A stretch of 64,000 bases of DNA from Streptomyces sp. NBC_00582 (GTDB lineage Bacteria > Actinomycetota > Actinomycetes > Streptomycetales > Streptomycetaceae), in the NCBI RefSeq assembly GCF_036345155.1, contig NZ_CP107772.1:5146001-5210000 (forward strand), written 5' to 3'. Made by a program: the position numbers and the translations under genes. The notes beneath the pieces are model-generated. The model ran no database searches and was not told the DNA's origin. It saw only the letters and a program-made list of their open reading frames with translations. Below, piece by piece: positions 29,024 to 37,105 of the stretch. The stretch's first letter is position 1. Every line of letters begins with the position of its first letter.

Positions 29024-31303
29024 ATGCAACTCGCCGCGATCATCGTGTCGCTGGTCCTGACCGTGGTCGGCGTCGCGCTGCTCGCACGCGCCATCGGTCA
29101 GTTCGTCCGGTACTTCAAACTGGGCCAGCCGGTTCCGGCCGGCGCCCGGACCGACAACCCCTACGCGCGCAGCGTCACGCTCGTGAAGGAGTTCCTCGGC
29201 CACACGCGGATGAACCGCTGGGGCATCGTGGGCTTCGCCCACTGGTTCGTGGCCATCGGCTTCCTGACGCTGCCGCCGACCCTGGCGCAGGCCTTCGGCC
29301 AGCTCTTCCAGGCCGACTGGACGCTCCCCGTCATCGGCGGCTTCCTGCCGTTCGAGCTCTACATCGAGTTCATCGGCGTGATGACGATCCTCGGCATCGC
29401 CGTCCTCATCGCGATCCGCCTGCTGAACCTGCCCTCGCGCCCGGGCCGCAAGTCCCGCTTCGCCGGCTCCAAGGCGGGCCAGGCGTACTTCGTCGAGTAC
29501 GTCATCCTCACCATCGGCCTCGCCATCTACACCCTGCGCGGCCTCGAGGGCGCGATCCACCACGTGGAGCACTACGAGGCCGCGTACTTCGCCTCGTACC
29601 CGCTGGTCCTGGCCTTCAAGGGCCTCGGCGTCACCACGCTCCAGAACCTGATCTACCTCACCGCGACGGTGAAGATCAGCACCTCGTTCATCTGGATGAT
29701 CGTGGTCTCGCTCAACACCAACATGGGCGTGGCCTGGCACCGCTTCCTGGCGTTCCCGAACATCTGGTTCAAGCGCGAGGCCACCGGCGGCACGGCCCTC
29801 GGCGGCCTTCAGCCGATGACCTCCGGCGGCAAGCCCATCGACTTCACCGACCCCGGTGACGACGACGTCTTCGGCGTCTCCCAGGTCGAGCAGTTCTCCT
29901 GGAAGGGCCTGCTCGACTTCTCCACCTGCACCGAGTGCGGACGCTGCCAGTCGCAGTGCCCGGCCTGGAACACCGGCAAGCCCCTCTCCCCCAAGCTGCT
30001 GATCATGTCCCTGCGGGACCACGCCCACGCCAAGGCGCCGTACCTGCTCGCGGGCGGCGGCAAGACCGTGGAGGGCGAGGAGAAGGCGTCCGAGGAGCAG
30101 CTCGCCGGAGTGCCCGCGGCAGCGCTGGCCGAGGCCGAGCGCCCGCTGATCGGCACCGCCGAGGAGAACGGCGTCATCGACCCGGACGTCCTGTGGTCCT
30201 GCACCACCTGCGGCGCCTGCGTCGAGCAGTGCCCGGTGGACATCGAGCACGTCGACCACATCGTCGACATGCGCCGCTACCAGGTCATGATCGAGTCCAG
30301 CTTCCCCTCCGAGGCGGGCACGATGCTCAAGAACCTGGAGAAGAAGGGCAACCCCTGGGGCCTGGCCAAGAAGCAGCGCCTGGAGTGGACCAAGGAGGTC
30401 GACTTCGAGATCCCGGTCGTCGGCCGGGACATCGAGGACCTCTCCGAGGTCGAGTACCTCTACTGGGTCGGCTGCGCCGGCGCCCTGGAGGACCGCGCCA
30501 AGAAGACCACCAAGGCCTTCGCCGAGCTGCTGCACATCGCGGGCGTCAAGTTCGCGATCATGGGCGGCGACGAGAAGTGCACCGGTGACTCCGCCCGCCG
30601 CCTCGGCAACGAGCCCCTGTTCCAGGAGCTCGGCATGGAGAACGTGGCCGCGCTGAACATGGCCTTCGGCGAGGACGACGAGGACCCCGCGACCAAGAAG
30701 CCGAAGTCGGCCAAGAAGATCGTCGCGACCTGCCCGCACTGCCTCAACACCATCGGCAACGAGTACCCCCAGCTCGGCGGCGACTACGAGGTCATCCACC
30801 ACACCCAGCTGCTCCAGCACCTCGTCGACGAGGGCAAGCTGATCCCGGTGACCCCGGTCGAGGGCATCATCACCTACCACGACCCCTGCTACCTGGGCCG
30901 CCACAACAAGATCTACACGCCCCCGCGCGAGATCATGACCGCCGTCCCGGGCCTGCGCCAGCAGGAGATGCACCGCCACAAGGAGCGCGGCTTCTGCTGC
31001 GGCGCCGGCGGCGCGCGGATGTGGATGGAGGAGCGGATCGGCAAGCGCATCAACAACGAGCGCGTCGACGAGGCCCTGTCCCTGAACCCCGACATCGTCT
31101 CCACGGCCTGCCCGTTCTGCCTGGTCATGCTCACCGACTCGGTCAACGGCAAGAAGAACGACGGCAAGGCCAAGGAGTCCATCCAGGTCGTGGACGTCGC
31201 CCAGCTGCTGCTGGAGTCCGTCAAGACCCCCGTCACCGACGACGAGCCCCCGGCGGGCGAGGCGGAGACGGAGAACGAACCGGAGCCGGCCCCGGTGAAG
31301 TGA
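29024..31303 (+). CDS. membrane-anchored Fe-S reductase with two CCG domains (heterodisulfide reductase-related)
   Basis: 759 residues. The N-terminal ~250 form a cytochrome b/NarI-like membrane part with several helices (GIVGFAHWFVAIGFLTLPPT and others). Two [4Fe-4S] ferredoxin motifs follow: CTECGRCQSQCP near residue 302 and CTTCGACVEQCP near 393. The C-terminal half has two CCG (DUF224) cysteine domains, seen in VGCAGALEDR, EKCTGDSARR, CPHCLNT, HDPCYLGRHN and RGFCCGAGGARMW. The architecture matches Rv0338c-type actinobacterial proteins, thought to pass electrons between the membrane and a soluble donor. The ATG has GAGGAG upstream. Confidence 0.9.
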   Translation: MQLAAIIVSLVLTVVGVALLARAIGQFVRYFKLGQPVPAGARTDNPYARSVTLVKEFLGHTRMNRWGIVGFAHWFVAIGFLTLPPTLAQAFGQLFQADWTLPVIGGFLPFELYIEFIGVMTILGIAVLIAIRLLNLPSRPGRKSRFAGSKAGQAYFVEYVILTIGLAIYTLRGLEGAIHHVEHYEAAYFASYPLVLAFKGLGVTTLQNLIYLTATVKISTSFIWMIVVSLNTNMGVAWHRFLAFPNIWFKREATGGTALGGLQPMTSGGKPIDFTDPGDDDVFGVSQVEQFSWKGLLDFSTCTECGRCQSQCPAWNTGKPLSPKLLIMSLRDHAHAKAPYLLAGGGKTVEGEEKASEEQLAGVPAAALAEAERPLIGTAEENGVIDPDVLWSCTTCGACVEQCPVDIEHVDHIVDMRRYQVMIESSFPSEAGTMLKNLEKKGNPWGLAKKQRLEWTKEVDFEIPVVGRDIEDLSEVEYLYWVGCAGALEDRAKKTTKAFAELLHIAGVKFAIMGGDEKCTGDSARRLGNEPLFQELGMENVAALNMAFGEDDEDPATKKPKSAKKIVATCPHCLNTIGNEYPQLGGDYEVIHHTQLLQHLVDEGKLIPVTPVEGIITYHDPCYLGRHNKIYTPPREIMTAVPGLRQQEMHRHKERGFCCGAGGARMWMEERIGKRINNERVDEALSLNPDIVSTACPFCLVMLTDSVNGKKNDGKAKESIQVVDVAQLLLESVKTPVTDDEPPAGEAETENEPEPAPVK

Positions 31304-31325
31304 TTCCGGCATCGGTCACGAGCGT

Positions 31326-31363
31326 GCGGCGCCCCCAGGCCCTTCCCGGCCCGGGGGCGCCGC
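31326..31363 (+). terminator. terminator after the Fe-S reductase gene
   Basis: A 16-base stem with one mismatch, beginning GCGGCGCCCCC, around a 6-base loop, 22 bases after the stop. Confidence 0.75.
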
Positions 31364-31554
31364 CGTTTCCGTACACCTGGTCGGTGCCGCGGGCGGACTC
31401 CCCCTACCCCCCAGGGGGTTGCCCGGGTGCCCCGGACGAACCACTGACACAGCTTCCTCACATCCCTTAGGGGATGTCACAGCTCGGCAGCAAAGGGAGG
31501 CCCCGGAGGCCCGCCCCGGCACGTCACCCTCCGAGACCAGGTACGTTCGACGAC

Positions 31555-32487
31555 GTGGCTGGATTCAGGATCGGACGTGGCGGCCGTGATGGCCGCGCCC
31601 CCCAAGCGCGACCGCAGCACCCTCCGTACGGGCAGCAGGTGCCGCAGGGGCAACCCTCGACGCCGTCGTACGGCTACCCGCAGCCGGCGCGGCAGCCGAA
31701 CCCCCCGCAGTACCGCAGCGGCCAGCAGCCGCCGTACGGCGGTGGAAGCGGGGGCGGCCAGTGGCCGCCGCACGGCAACGGCGACGGCCGTGACGAGCCG
31801 GAGTACTTCGGCGGCGGCGCGCCGCACGACCCGTACGCGGCGAACAACCCCGGGCACACGCAGGCGTTCTCGGTCGACGACCACCAGCAGTACAGCCAGG
31901 GCGAGACCTACCACGCCGGTGCCGCCGCCCCCTCGGGCCCGGTCGGCCCGCGTCTGCACTGGAAGGACCTGCTGCGGGGGATCGTCCTGTCCCCCAACCA
32001 GACCTTCCTCCAGATGCGGGACTACACGATGTGGGGCCCCGCCCTCATCGTGACCTTCCTCTACGGCCTCCTCGCGGTCTTCGGCTTCGACGACACCCGC
32101 TCGGACGCCATAAACGCCACGCTCTCCAACGCGATCCCGATCGTCCTGACGACGGCGGTGGCGATGGTGCTGAGCGCCTTCATCCTGGGCGTGGTCACCC
32201 ACACCCTGGCGCGCCAGCTCGGCGGCGACGGGGCGTGGCAGCCCACGGTCGGCCTCTCCATGCTGATCATGTCCCTGACGGACGCGCCGCGTCTGGTCGT
32301 GGCGATGTTCTTCGGCGGCGACGCGTCGTTCGTCCAGCTCCTGGGCTGGGCCACCTGGGTGGCGGCCGGCGCCCTGCTGACCCTGATGGTCAGCCGCTCC
32401 CACGACCTGCCCTGGCCCAAGGCGCTGGGCGCGTCCGCGATCCAGCTCGTCGCACTGCTGTCGATCGTGAAGCTGGGCACGTTCTGA
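31555..32487 (+). CDS. Yip1 domain membrane protein
   Basis: 310 residues. The first ~125 are disordered and rich in Gln, Pro, Gly and Tyr. A short amphipathic start (LHWKDLLRGIVLSPNQTFLQ) leads into five transmembrane helices of the Yip1 type (WGPALIVTFLYGLLAVFGF, VVTHTLARQLGGDGAWQPTV, LSMLIMSLTDAPRLVVAMFF). The role in bacteria is unknown. The GTG at 31555 is preceded by TACGTT at leaderless spacing; the frame is open to an ATG at 31474, which would add 27 residues of poor coding quality. Confidence 0.75.
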   Translation: MAGFRIGRGGRDGRAPQARPQHPPYGQQVPQGQPSTPSYGYPQPARQPNPPQYRSGQQPPYGGGSGGGQWPPHGNGDGRDEPEYFGGGAPHDPYAANNPGHTQAFSVDDHQQYSQGETYHAGAAAPSGPVGPRLHWKDLLRGIVLSPNQTFLQMRDYTMWGPALIVTFLYGLLAVFGFDDTRSDAINATLSNAIPIVLTTAVAMVLSAFILGVVTHTLARQLGGDGAWQPTVGLSMLIMSLTDAPRLVVAMFFGGDASFVQLLGWATWVAAGALLTLMVSRSHDLPWPKALGASAIQLVALLSIVKLGTF

Positions 32488-32526
32488 GCTGCGACGGCGA
32501 CGCCGACCGCGGCTGAGAGACACGAG

Positions 32527-32554
32527 GGGCTCCCGTCCGGGCGGACGGGAGCCC
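32527..32554. terminator. terminator after the Yip1 gene
   Basis: A perfect 12-base stem GGGCTCCCGTCC with a 4-base loop followed by TCTTCTTT. It also sits at the end of the convergent ATPase gene. Confidence 0.85.
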
Positions 32555-32593
32555 TCTTCTTTCCTGCTCGCTTCCCCATGGCCTCTGTCGCTC

Positions 32594-33304
32594 CTACGGC
32601 TCGAGGATGTGCCGCAGATAGGCGTGCGGGTCGGCGAGATAGCGGCGCCAGTGATCCACGATCCCGAGCTCCCGCCATTCGACCCTCCGCAGGCCGTGTT
32701 CGCCGACCTCGACGATGTCCGCGCCCGGCAGGGCCGTCAGCAGCGGGGAGTGCGTGGCACAGATGACCTGGCCGCCCTGCTGGGCCAACCGGTGGATGTG
32801 GCCGACCAGCTCAAGGCAGGAGGAGAAGGAGAGGGCCGCCTCCGGCTCGTCGAGCACATAGAGCCCGGCGTGCAGGAACTTGCCGCGGAACGCCGCGAGA
32901 AAGCCCTCGCCGTGACTGACGGAGTCCGGCGCGAACCCCTCCCGGTCGAGGGCGTCCAGGGCGGTCTCGGCCCGCAGGAAGAAGCCCTTGCGCGCCGACC
33001 AGCTGGTGAGCATACGGCGCCCCCGCGGGCCGGCGTCGAAGCGCATCCGCTCGCCGAGCACCGACTTGCCCCGCGGGGAGGCGTAGCGCCAGTCGTGGGA
33101 GCCGCCGTAGGAGTCCAGACCGAAGCCCTCGGCCAGCGCCTCGACCAGGGTCGACTTCCCGGACCCGTTCTCGCCGACCAGGAAGGTCACCGCAGCGGTG
33201 AAACGCAGCCCTTCACCGAGGAGCTGCCGGACGCAGGGCACCGACCAGGGCCAGGTGTCGCCGTCGTGGCCGGGGGCATGGGCATACGCACGTTCGATGA
33301 TCAC
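32594..33304 (-). CDS. AAA-type ATPase with ABC/RecF-like signature
   Basis: 236 residues. Walker A is FLVGENGSGKSTLVEAL, followed by a D-x-YGGSHDWRYASPRG segment, Walker B LYVLDEPEAALSFSSCLELV and the H-loop QVICATHSPLLTALPGADIV. This matches the group of small single-domain actinobacterial and proteobacterial ATPases annotated as AAA_15/21-type; no function is proven. The GTG start overlaps the stop of the phosphoribosyltransferase gene by four bases, so the two are translationally coupled and may act in one process. Confidence 0.8.
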   Translation of the reverse strand: MIIERAYAHAPGHDGDTWPWSVPCVRQLLGEGLRFTAAVTFLVGENGSGKSTLVEALAEGFGLDSYGGSHDWRYASPRGKSVLGERMRFDAGPRGRRMLTSWSARKGFFLRAETALDALDREGFAPDSVSHGEGFLAAFRGKFLHAGLYVLDEPEAALSFSSCLELVGHIHRLAQQGGQVICATHSPLLTALPGADIVEVGEHGLRRVEWRELGIVDHWRRYLADPHAYLRHILEP

Positions 33305-33816
33305 CGGGCCTCGGGGGACGGAGTGACCGGCTCCCCCGCCTTGCGCACCACCGGCAGGACACTCCACGGGAAGTTGATCCAGGCGTCGGTGCGCTTCCAG
33401 ACGTACTCGCACTTCACCAGGGACTGCGGCTTCTCGTAGATGACGGCGGACCGCACCTCGGCGACATGGTCGAGGCAGAAGTCGTGCACGAGCTTGAGCG
33501 TCTTGCCGGTGTCGGCGACGTCGTCGGCGATCAGCACCTTCTTGTCGGTGAAGTCGATCACGTTGGGCACGGGAGCCAGCATGACGGGCATGTCGAGCGT
33601 CTCCCCCACACCGGTATAGAACTCGACGTTGACGAGATGAATGTTCTTGCAGTCGAGCGCATAGGCGAGCCCGCCGGCGACGAAGACCCCGCCACGGGCG
33701 ATGCTGAGCACGACGTCCGGCTCGTACCCGTCGTCGGCGACGGCCTGCGCGAGCTCACGCACGGCGACGCCGAACTGCTCGTAGCTGAGGTTCTCCCGGC
33801 CCACCGCGTCGCTCAT
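33301..33816 (-). CDS. phosphoribosyltransferase
   Basis: 171 residues of the type I PRTase fold. VVLSIARGGVFVAGGLAYAL near residue 35 is the early loop, and KKVLIADDVADTGKTLKLV is the PRPP-binding loop with its acidic pair. The best resemblance is to xanthine-guanine/hypoxanthine PRTase-like proteins, but the base specificity is not readable. It lies between dcd and the ATPase on one strand, consistent with nucleotide metabolism. The ATG has GGAGGAGGGG immediately upstream. Confidence 0.85.
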   Translation of the reverse strand: MSDAVGRENLSYEQFGVAVRELAQAVADDGYEPDVVLSIARGGVFVAGGLAYALDCKNIHLVNVEFYTGVGETLDMPVMLAPVPNVIDFTDKKVLIADDVADTGKTLKLVHDFCLDHVAEVRSAVIYEKPQSLVKCEYVWKRTDAWINFPWSVLPVVRKAGEPVTPSPEAR

Positions 33817-33826
33817 CCCCTCCTCC

Positions 33827-34402
33827 TCAGACCTGGGTCCGATGGAAGTTGAGGAAGGACCGCGAGGCGGTGGGCCCGCGCTGGCCCTGGTAACGGGAGC
33901 CGTACTGCTCACTGCCGTACGGGTGCTCGGCCGGCGAGCTGAGCCGGAACATACACAGCTGTCCGATCTTCATACCGGGCCAGAGCTTGATGGGGAGCGT
34001 GGCGAGGTTGGACAGCTCGAGGGTGACGTGCCCGCTGAACCCCGGGTCGATGAACCCGGCGGTGGAGTGCGTGACCAGCCCGAGCCGCCCGAGGGAACTC
34101 TTCCCCTCCAGTCGCGAGGCGAGATCGTCGGGGAGGGTGATGACCTCGTAGGTCGACGCGAGCACGAACTCACCGGGATGGAGGATGAACGGCTCGTCCC
34201 CCTCCGGCTCCACGAGCCGGGTCAGATCCGCCTGCTCGACGGAGGGGTCGATATGGGGGTACCGGTGGTTCTCGAACACCCGGAAGAAACGGTCCAGCCG
34301 TACGTCGATGCTCGACGGCTGCACCATGGATGCGTCGTAGGGATCGATCCGTACCCGCCCGGCGTCGATCTCGGCCCGGATGTCCTTGTCTGAGAGAAGC
34401 AC
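33827..34402 (-). CDS. dcd: dCTP deaminase
   Basis: 191 residues, the standard length. [20 protein letters not shown] opens the protein. Family motifs are [68 protein letters not shown] and [14 protein letters not shown]. The Glu of the AGF-type loop region and the trimer core are intact. It deaminates dCTP to dUTP (some actinobacterial forms are bifunctional and give dUMP). The start is GTG. Confidence 0.95.
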   Translation of the reverse strand: MLLSDKDIRAEIDAGRVRIDPYDASMVQPSSIDVRLDRFFRVFENHRYPHIDPSVEQADLTRLVEPEGDEPFILHPGEFVLASTYEVITLPDDLASRLEGKSSLGRLGLVTHSTAGFIDPGFSGHVTLELSNLATLPIKLWPGMKIGQLCMFRLSSPAEHPYGSEQYGSRYQGQRGPTASRSFLNFHRTQV

Positions 34403-34419
34403 TCCCCGAGGATACGCAA

Positions 34420-34456
34420 GACGCGCGGAGCCCTGGTCATCAGGACTCCGCGCGTC
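34420..34456 (-). terminator. terminator of the small zinc-ribbon gene
   Basis: A perfect 11-base stem GACGCGCGGAG around a 15-base loop, lying between the small gene's stop at 34478 and the dcd start. Confidence 0.65.
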
Positions 34457-34477
34457 AGACCGCTGCTGTGCGAACCG

Positions 34478-34636
34478 CTAACGCTTCTCGAGAACCACCG
34501 GCACCGCACTGCGGAGCCGGGCACACCGGGGACACCGGACGAGCCGCCCGGGGCCGAGCCGGTCGGCCTGCTGCATCGGGAACGAAGCGGTGCTGAACAC
34601 GTGCCCATCGGCACAACGGACGACGGTGCGCTCCAT
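34478..34636 (-). CDS. small zinc-ribbon-like protein
   Basis: 52 residues: MERTVVRCADGHVFSTASFP at the start, then RLVRCPRCARLRSAVPVVLE. One Cys plus His (RCADGH) and a later CPRC pair form a probable CxxxH...CxxC zinc site. It lacks any other domain. I know no function; similar short proteins are widespread in Streptomyces. The ATG at 34634-34636 has AGGAC upstream. Confidence 0.65.
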   Translation of the reverse strand: MERTVVRCADGHVFSTASFPMQQADRLGPGRLVRCPRCARLRSAVPVVLEKR

Positions 34637-34911
34637 CAAGTCCTGAAGTCCCTTCCCCAAAGAACCGCGTCCGGCTGCTGCTCGCCGGACAACGAAAGCC
34701 ACATTACGGGACGAACGGGAAGACCCTCCAGGCGGCACTCCGACCCCGCCCGACCCCACTTCGGCACCCCCACCGTACGCCCCAACTCCGGCCACCCGCA
34801 GCCGGATCCCACCCCCTGAAACACACACGGACCCCTCGGCTTCAGCGCCGGGGGCCCGGGATGTTGTACAGTGACGGGGCAATCGGACACCGGCCCTGAC
34901 CGGCGTCTTAC

Positions 34912-34985
34912 GCGGGTGTAGTTTAATGGTAGAACATCAGCTTCCCAAGCTGAGAGCGCGAGTTCGATTCTCGTCACCCGCTCCA
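34912..34985 (+). tRNA. tRNA-Gly (anticodon CCC)
   Basis: The acceptor arms GCGGGTG and CACCCGC pair. The D arm has TAGTTTAATGGTAGA, the anticodon stem TCAGC/GCTGA encloses TTCCCAA giving CCC, the T arm is GCGAGTTCGATTCTCGT, and CCA is encoded. The 48 bases from 34938 to 34985 are repeated exactly at 36033-36080. Confidence 0.95.
34938..34985 (+). repeat. attachment site, left copy (3' part of tRNA-Gly)
   Basis: This 48-base segment runs from the anticodon arm to CCA and is identical to 36033-36080. Integrases of actinobacterial integrative elements use exactly such tRNA 3' segments and leave the gene intact on one side. Confidence 0.85.
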
Positions 34986-34992
34986 CGCAGAA

Positions 34993-35015
34993 GGCCCGGG
35001 TCAGTGACCCGGGCC
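34993..35015. terminator. hairpin downstream of tRNA-Gly
   Basis: GGCCCGGGTCA and its complement around one central base, eight bases after the tRNA, also serving as the end of the antitoxin transcript from the other strand. Confidence 0.7.
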
Positions 35016-35060
35016 TCGTTGGCTGCCGAGAGTTTTGGCGGCTGACTGGCGGCAAACGTC

Positions 35061-35399
35061 TCAGGCGACGGTGTACTCCGCATCCCCGAAGTCTGCGACT
35101 ACGCGCAGGCGACCGCCGAGTGCTTCCACGTAGGCACGCAGGGTCGCGACTTCCGCACGATCCAGCTCACCATGCTCGATCGCGGAGACCCGAGGTGCTG
35201 AGACCCCCATCGATGCGGCCACCTGGCGCTGAGTCAGCGCCTGCTCACGCCGGACCTCCGCGAGCTTGTGAGCGCGCACTTCCGCGGTCAGCCTGTTCAT
35301 GGCCGCCTGCTTTTCCTGATCCGACCGCACCGGCAGCCCAGCGGCCGCACGCCGCTCGCGCGCCTTGCGCTTGGTCTCCTCCCAGCCGACAGTGCTCAT
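35061..35399 (-). CDS. XRE-family antitoxin (HigA-like)
   Basis: 112 residues. A basic N-terminus precedes a Cro/C1-type HTH: REQALTQRQVAASMGVSAPR then VSAIEHGELDRAEVATLRAY, and the usual ending ALGGRLRVVADFGD. It should neutralise the upstream toxin and repress the pair. The ATG overlaps the toxin stop by four bases (ATGA), so translation is coupled. Confidence 0.85.
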   Translation of the reverse strand: MSTVGWEETKRKARERRAAAGLPVRSDQEKQAAMNRLTAEVRAHKLAEVRREQALTQRQVAASMGVSAPRVSAIEHGELDRAEVATLRAYVEALGGRLRVVADFGDAEYTVA

Positions 35400-35782
35400 T
35401 CGTACTCCCTGCTTTCAAGATCAGCCAGATGTGCCTGGTATCTCTGCTCGGCGATCGGGATGTTGATGTCGTACCAGCGTTGCCAGTTTCCGGCCTTGTC
35501 GCCGGCCACCAAGAGCACTGCCCGGCGCACCGGATCGAAGGCGAAGAGGATCCGGATCTCGCTGCTTCGGGATGATCCGGGCCTCAGCTCCTTCAGGTGA
35601 TGGTTCTCGGCACCCTTGATCCGGTCGACGAGCGGACGGCCAAGCGTTGGGCCCGTGGCCGCCAGCATGTCGATGGCGTCCTCTACCTGTTCAGCGCTGT
35701 CCCAGTCCTCTTCTGCCAGTGCCTCGAACCATGCCGCGACCTCCCCGACGAGAACCACTTCCCATTGAGCCACGGGAGCCAT
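35396..35782 (-). CDS. toxin of the Gp49/HigB (RelE-like) family
   Basis: 128 residues. The body fits the phage-derived Gp49-like/HigB family: VAAWFEALAEEDWDSAEQVE, DRIKGAENHHLKELRPGSSR, SEIRILFAFDPVRRAVLLVA and GDKAGNWQRWYDINIPIAEQ. Members are ribosome-dependent mRNA interferases. The order toxin then antitoxin is that of HigBA. The ATG at 35780-35782 lies inside a palindromic operator. A start two codons upstream (AACATG context, in frame) is possible. Confidence 0.85.
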   Translation of the reverse strand: MAPVAQWEVVLVGEVAAWFEALAEEDWDSAEQVEDAIDMLAATGPTLGRPLVDRIKGAENHHLKELRPGSSRSSEIRILFAFDPVRRAVLLVAGDKAGNWQRWYDINIPIAEQRYQAHLADLESREYE

Positions 35783-35803
35783 GTTAATGCAAGCGTTAAC
35801 ATG
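35780..35803. promoter_or_regulatory. palindromic operator over the toxin start codon
   Basis: CATGTTAA-N8-TTAACATG, perfect 8-base arms, AT-rich against its surroundings. It covers the toxin ATG, as expected for autorepression of a HigBA-type operon and for a leaderless or very short-leader transcript. Confidence 0.7.
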
Positions 35804-36032
35804 GCCCGGGTGGCCGGCCAGGCCGACGGCCGACCTGGGCGGGCACGAGGCTGGAGATGGCGTTCGCCGGGTTGTCAGGGTCGGGTATCGACGAGACACA
35901 GGCCCGGTGCACCACAGGCGCACCAGATCGAGCGGGGAACAGCGGGGAATCACGGGGAAAGCGGCCGAACCCGAAGAGGCCCCAGTTCTACCGTTCGCCC
36001 AGGTCAGATCCGCAACGGCCCCCAAATGCCCG
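35804..36032. other. right arm of the integrated element next to the second att site
   Basis: There is no gene with coding bias. It contains three close copies of CGGGGAA (about 35935-35961), which could be integrase arm-binding repeats beside the att core (inference). Confidence 0.4.
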
Positions 36033-36080
36033 CAGCTTCCCAAGCTGAGAGCGCGAGTTCGATTCTCGTCACCCGCTCCA
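36033..36080 (+). repeat. attachment site, right copy (duplicate of tRNA-Gly 3' part)
   Basis: Identical over 48 bases to 34938-34985, but with no tRNA 5' half before it. It marks a former chromosome/element junction. Confidence 0.85.
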
Positions 36081-36085
36081 GCAGA

Positions 36086-36112
36086 AACCCCCAGGTCAGA
36101 GGCCCGGGGGTT
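36086..36112 (+). terminator. hairpin after the right att copy
   Basis: AACCCCC and GGGGGTT arms followed by CTTTGTTG, shaped like a tRNA terminator, probably the original one of the tRNA-Gly gene before integration. Confidence 0.6.
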
Positions 36113-36121
36113 CTTTGTTGT

Positions 36122-36240
36122 CTAGACCGGTGTGCGGTTGGCCTTGAGGTGCTTCGCACGCTCGTAACGGACCATGTCGTCGAGCCCGGCCGCCACGTCA
36201 CGCTGCCGCTCCTCGTCGGAGTGCTGATAGATCAGTAACT
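36122..36240 (-). pseudogene. C-terminal remnant of a tyrosine integrase
   Basis: The reverse strand encodes ...LLIYQHSDEERQRDVAAGLD and DMVRYERAKHLKANRTPV before a TAG stop. IYQHS-x-EERxRxxA is the C-terminal signature, including the active-site Tyr, of tyrosine recombinases of Streptomyces integrative elements. Upstream of about 36240 the similarity ends, so the gene is truncated. Its 3' end faces the att copy 42 bases away, the normal arrangement for such integrases. Confidence 0.7.
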
Positions 36241-36269
36241 CATGACTCGTGGCACCGGGCCTGGCGGTG

Positions 36270-36371
36270 ATGGATGACTGGCTCCAGCAGTCGTACGTCA
36301 CGGCCGTCTGCCACGAAGCGCCATCCGACGCGCGCCTCTACCCCGCCTTCCGACCCGACCGCGACGGCTGA
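36270..36371 (+). CDS. short open frame, unknown (possibly a gene remnant)
   Basis: 33 residues ending LYPAFRPDRDG, with good codon bias and directly followed by the next ATG. It starts MDDWLQQSYVTAVCHEAPSD. It reads like the end of a larger protein cut by the event that truncated the integrase. No family is recognised. Confidence 0.35.
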   Translation: MDDWLQQSYVTAVCHEAPSDARLYPAFRPDRDG

Positions 36372-36542
36372 ATGCTCGACACCCGGCAATGGCCCGGCAC
36401 CGTCACCGAGTACGCCGACCAGTTGCTGACGTTGACCTCAACCCCGCTGTCCGACCCACGCCACTTCTTCCGCTCGTACTCCGCAGGCGAGATCGGCCGC
36501 CTGATCGCCGCACCAGCACCCAGGAGCGTTCCCGCCCCATGA
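36372..36542 (+). CDS. small hypothetical protein upstream of the ASCH gene
   Basis: 56 residues, MLDTRQWPGTVTEYADQLLT then DPRHFFRSYSAGEIGRLIAA. Codon bias is Streptomyces-like. Its stop overlaps the ASCH start (ATGA), which argues for a real, translated frame. It could be an intact small protein or a remnant. No family is recognised. Confidence 0.45.
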   Translation: MLDTRQWPGTVTEYADQLLTLTSTPLSDPRHFFRSYSAGEIGRLIAAPAPRSVPAP

Positions 36543-36892
36543 CCGAAGCCACCAGCCGTCTCCGTGAACTCAACCTCCGCCGCCGGTACTTCGACCTCGT
36601 CGCCGCCGGTACCAAGACCATCGAGGTACGGGTGAAATACCCCCACCTCGCCGATCTCACAGCCGGAGACACCATCCGCTTCCGCATCAAGGGCACCGAC
36701 GAGACCTGCGAGGTCGCGGTCAAGCGGGTCACGCAGTACCCCGACTTCGAGACCCTGCTCGACGGCGAAGGACCAGCCGACATCGACCCCACCGCCACCC
36801 GCGACGAGCAGCTTGCCAACATCCGGGCCATCTACCCGGCGGACAAGGAAGCCCTGGGCGCGCTCGCCATCGAGATCGGGCGTCTCGGCTGA
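36539..36892 (+). CDS. ASCH domain protein
   Basis: 117 residues. RELNLRRRYFDLVAAGTKTI with EVRVKYPHLADLTAGDTIRF and CEVAVKRVTQYPDFETLLD is the ASCH fold (PUA-like), with the G-x-K-T-x-E loop intact. ASCH proteins bind RNA, and some (YqfB) hydrolyse N4-acetylcytidine; which applies here is unknown. They are often carried on mobile elements, fitting the position beside the att site. Confidence 0.8.
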   Translation: MTEATSRLRELNLRRRYFDLVAAGTKTIEVRVKYPHLADLTAGDTIRFRIKGTDETCEVAVKRVTQYPDFETLLDGEGPADIDPTATRDEQLANIRAIYPADKEALGALAIEIGRLG

Positions 36893-37105
36893 CGCCGAAC
36901 CAGCCGAGGTTTTTCGCTCCCGACCCACTCGGCGAAGTCGGTTTCGATCAGCACCACCGCCGGCCTTTGGCCGGTGAGTGAGGCTCGTACAAGCTGCGGC
37001 GGTCAAGGCGAAAAAAGTCGGTGGCTCTTGGCGGCAACCCTTTTCGGCCTCTCGGACCACTCAGTGGTGTCCGGCCAAGTGGTCCGGTCAGATGCAATAG
37101 CTGAA

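Noticed and set aside
28853..31312. 819-codon reverse frame opposite the Fe-S reductase
   Set aside because: Shadow of the forward gene, whose cysteine motifs and ribosome site are clear.
34636..35055. 139-codon reverse frame across tRNA-Gly, with ERVTRIELALSAWEADVLPL
   Set aside because: It is the well-known false protein read antisense through a tRNA gene; the sequence is dictated by the tRNA.
36004..36201. 65-codon reverse frame with LERVTRIELALSAWEA
   Set aside because: Same antisense-tRNA artefact, here over the duplicated att copy. It is useful only as a sign of the duplication.
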